DNA of 64,000 nt from Silurus meridionalis (taxonomy: Eukaryota; Chordata; Actinopteri; Siluriformes; Siluridae), in contig NC_060907.1 of the NCBI RefSeq assembly GCF_014805685.1, positions 6,120,992-6,184,991 of the forward strand, read 5' to 3'. The notes under the pieces are model-generated. The model had not been told where the DNA came from. It made no database searches and saw only the letters and a list, made by a program, of their open reading frames with translations. Made by a program: the position numbers and the translations under genes. Positions 61,317 through 64,000 of this stretch are shown one piece after another (within the stretch, counting starts at the first letter, position 1; each line of letters begins with the position of its first letter).

Positions 61317-64000
61317 TTAGCTGTTGGACAGTTTCCGGGATGCTATGATTACAGCAACCTGTAAAACAAGAGACAGACAAAGCCAAATATAAGCATTAAC
61401 ATAAGATATATGAACATATTTCCATGTCAGACAACTAAAAGTAAACACCCAGCAGTGTGTACATTAGTTATCTGTCAAAAGTGTGGCGTTATGGTTTTCA
61501 GTACCTGGATAACAGCGACAGAAACAGCCATGCCTCCTAGCAAAGTAGCTTTGCTTGCCACCCATTTCACCACAGCCTTGAAGCAGCCGGTCACACCCTG
61601 CAATGAAAAACATGACCATATCAAGGGCCAAGTATAATCGGAGGTCTAGTTCTCAGCCACATCAACACTTTAAGGGTATGAGGTTATAGAAAGGTTGTAG
61701 CAAATTAAGGGTATGAGGTTTTAGAAAAGTTGTAGCTAATAAACAAGTTTGTCATCAGACTGCAGGAGTGGATACAGAAGATTTACCGCTGATTTTGCGC
61801 TATTTAATTTGCACCCTTGAGACTGTTTGTCAGGGCAGCAGAAATTGGGGTACAGTGATGTCTTTCTTACAAATTCGGAGTCAGTAAAGTCAGTGTAGTT
61901 GTTTAAGCCACAGCATTCCATCTACAGGAGCACACACACACACACACACACATGTACACATATCAACACTTTGGCACTGTATTCTTAATATCAACAATTA
62001 TGCAAATATATGTTACAATAATACTCTATCAGCCATTATATTGATAGGAGAAACACTAATCGGTCTTGCTCATTAAACAGATTTAAACTTGCTTTTTTGT
62101 AGCAAATATAAAATAAAGTACACTATATGTACAAACCTACTTGGACACAAAGATATCGTTTGCTTGGGTTGGAGTGGAAGATCTCCTGCTATAGAGCTCT
62201 GACCTCAACCCTATTCTGATAAATGTGAATGCTGACTGCAGCCCAGGCTTCCTCACCTCATTTACATCAATAACTTTAATACACTTGGCAAAATCTAGTG
62301 GAACGTTTTCCCAGAAGAGTGGAGGTTATTATAAAAACTAATGGTGTGGGATGTTCAAAAAGCACATAGTAGTTTTATGGTTAAATGTTCACAGACTTAA
62401 GTCCATATAGTGTAGGTCATGTGTTTGCAAAGCTGCTGAAGTAAAACAAACTGGTGGTTTGACCACAAAGTAATGTACCGCAACCAGAAATTAGGTCGAC
62501 AAAACAGAAACAATACGTGTTAAGAGGAAAACTAACTGCTACCTCTCAGTCATACACACATGACATTTATTACAGATTATTTTGATAAGCAAATGCTAAC
62601 TCTATTCCTGCTGTAGCCTGCTAATATGAGTAATGTGAGGGTAGAGGACTGTAGGAAGGATTTGCGTGTGCACTTGGTGTGTAAATATTTTGAAAAAAGT
62701 TCCTCAAATGGCTTAGACTCATGACCTTGATTTGTATTTGTGTCAAATGTGTTAACACAGAGCTAAATTTACCGCAGCCACTGACTCTGTAGTCTGAGAA
62801 AGCTGTAGTTGCATTTTTTATGTTGCTTAATGCAATGAGGTAAATCAAGACTCAGATATGAAATCAGACATCACCCACTCATGTCTACTTGTGACAGCTA
62901 GTTTGCTAGTATTTTGCTAGCTCAGTTGCTATTAGTGACTGGAGGAGTAGAGGTGCTTGATTTTTTTAAAACCTGACTGAATTTTCTGTGTGTGAATCAT
63001 ATTACAGCCCTGGCTGTGTGATAATGGCAGTTCAATCCAGTCTGTAATTATAGCATGTAGCACAAATTATTGTTAGCCATGTAAGAAACTGCTGTGTACA
63101 AACAATGTAGTAAAAAGTTGTGCTCAATCAAATGAAGCACATCTATCCTCTTACTTAATGCAAAATGGTCTAAATCACACACACAGCCTGAAAGGAAACA
63201 TTGAAACGTGTCTTACCAGGGTCATCGTCTCATTCCATAGTTTAGTGTTGAAGTTGTCTTGATTGTATGTTTTCTTGATTTTCTCTGCCACTATAATACT
63301 GTAAATCTCCCAATGTCTTTCCACCTGAGGAATACAATGTAAATATTTTACTGGGCCCCTTAGCAAGGTCCTGCACCCCATAACTTCTCAGTTGTATGAA
63401 TGAGATAAATATCTGGATAAGGGCATCAGACAAATTCTATAAATATAAATGTAAATCTGGGATCTCAATGGGTTTTTACAGGCTGCTTGGGGATGTACAA
63501 TGAGATGTGATCACTAGTCTACTGTATGTTCAGGATCATTGCTCTTACCGCAGGCCGGTTAAATAGAAGGAGCCCTGCTGCAATTACCTCCGTGGCAAAC
63601 ACATTTAAGACGATGCCTAAATACTGTAAGTGAGATTGATTATAAACAGCAAAATCAAAAAAGAGAAGTGTATTGGCTCTTAGAGTAACAAAATAATTAA
63701 CCCATTCAACATACATTTTCCAACTGCAGTTCTCCTCATGTTTAGAGTTACACATAAACAAAATAAAATGAACAAAACCTTTCTTTGAAGTTCAATTCTG
63801 GACTATTATCAGAACAGCCATTTTGGATTTATCTTCAGACTTATCACATCGCTCAGCACATCGCAGTTTCTTCTCTGAGGTACTAAATGTTTATTTAAAC
63901 AATCATTTTCACAAGGTCACTCACGATATTGAGCAGGTATTTATTCTCGTAGTAGGCTCCATAACAACCCAGGAAGCCCACGAAGGTGAGTGCACCCCCA
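61317..64000 (-). CDS. tspan1: Tetraspanin, closest to tetraspanin-1 (partial, 5' end beyond window)
   Basis: Minus-strand exons 63925-64000 (cut by the window end), 63549-63623, 63217-63324, 61787-61921, 61505-61597 and 61317-61358 all join in phase 0. They give TM2 (GALTFVGFLGCYGAYYENKY), TM3 (YLGIVLNVFATEVIAAGLLL), the large extracellular loop, TM4 and a short basic tail RKLSNS. The loop has the diagnostic CCG motif (MECCGLNNYTDF), a second CC in NFCCPDK, then QGCK and TGCF. The loop pattern, LWNETMTLMECCG followed by NYTDF and an SLYPNFCC segment, is closest to TSPAN1 in my memory; CD63-like genes are the main alternative. The N-terminus and TM1 are outside the window. A Tc1-derived repeat (62117-62415) and a V-SINE-like fragment (63340-63452) lie in its introns. 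Confidence 0.88.
62117..62415 (+). mobile_element. Copy of the same Tc1-derived element in the tetraspanin intron
   Basis: Ends cactatatgtacaaacctac and gacttaagtccatatagtgt. The interior has gcttgggttggagtggaaga and a deletion relative to the copy at 42214. Confidence 0.6.
63340..63452 (+). mobile_element. V-SINE-like fragment in the tetraspanin intron
   Basis: actgggccccttagcaaggt (middle) and atctggataagggcatcaga caaattctataaat (tail). The tRNA-like head is missing. Confidence 0.5.

Overview
This window is nuclear DNA from a vertebrate, almost certainly a ray-finned fish. Coding sequence is split into short exons with GT/AG introns. The intervening DNA is AT-rich and packed with CA/GT, TA, GA and TTTC microsatellites, Tc1-like transposons, RTE-like LINE fragments and tRNA-derived SINEs typical of teleosts. 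A catfish-like genome is a guess, not a conclusion. No operons, CRISPR arrays, rRNA genes or credible tRNA genes are present.

Layout. (1) 1-17.5 kb: the 3' part of a nuclear factor I gene (nfix, + strand), with four exons including a five-codon terminal exon at 11179, then a long non-coding tail that is probably 3' UTR and holds an 18-bp minisatellite. (2) 17.5-33.5 kb: a repeat-dominated interval with one frameshifted near-complete RTE-like LINE (about 23.9-26.9 kb). It also holds a minus-strand series of six or seven phase-compatible exons (27.68-29.91 kb) that I cannot assign to a family, with possible 5' exons and a promoter up to 31.15 kb, and a second unassigned minus-strand exon at 20.4-20.8 kb. 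(3) 33.5-41 kb: rnf11-type RING-H2 ubiquitin ligase (+). (4) 41.5-47.3 kb: get3/asna1, the tail-anchored protein targeting ATPase (+), complete in seven exons. (5) 49-59.3 kb: a decayed duplicate of bestrophin exons 2-3, then complete best2 (+, nine coding exons, 492 codons). (6) 61.3-64 kb: 3' part of a tetraspanin closest to tspan1 (- strand), cut by the window edge.

These are independent eukaryotic genes: a transcription factor, a ubiquitin ligase, an ER membrane-protein insertion ATPase, a calcium-activated chloride channel and a tetraspanin. They do not form a pathway. In human, NFIX, GET3 and BEST2 lie together on 19p13, while RNF11 and TSPAN1 lie on 1p, so the window mixes two arms that are paralogous through whole-genome duplication.

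The most interesting items are the unassigned minus-strand gene, the partial bestrophin pseudogene bounded by the same minisatellite family and a perfect palindrome, the tRNA-Glu-headed SINE that shares its body with the LINE, the repeat-framed alternatively spliceable nfix exons, and an overlapping upstream ORF in get3. All exon borders were inferred by eye from reading-frame continuity, splice motifs and remembered family sequence; no search was run.
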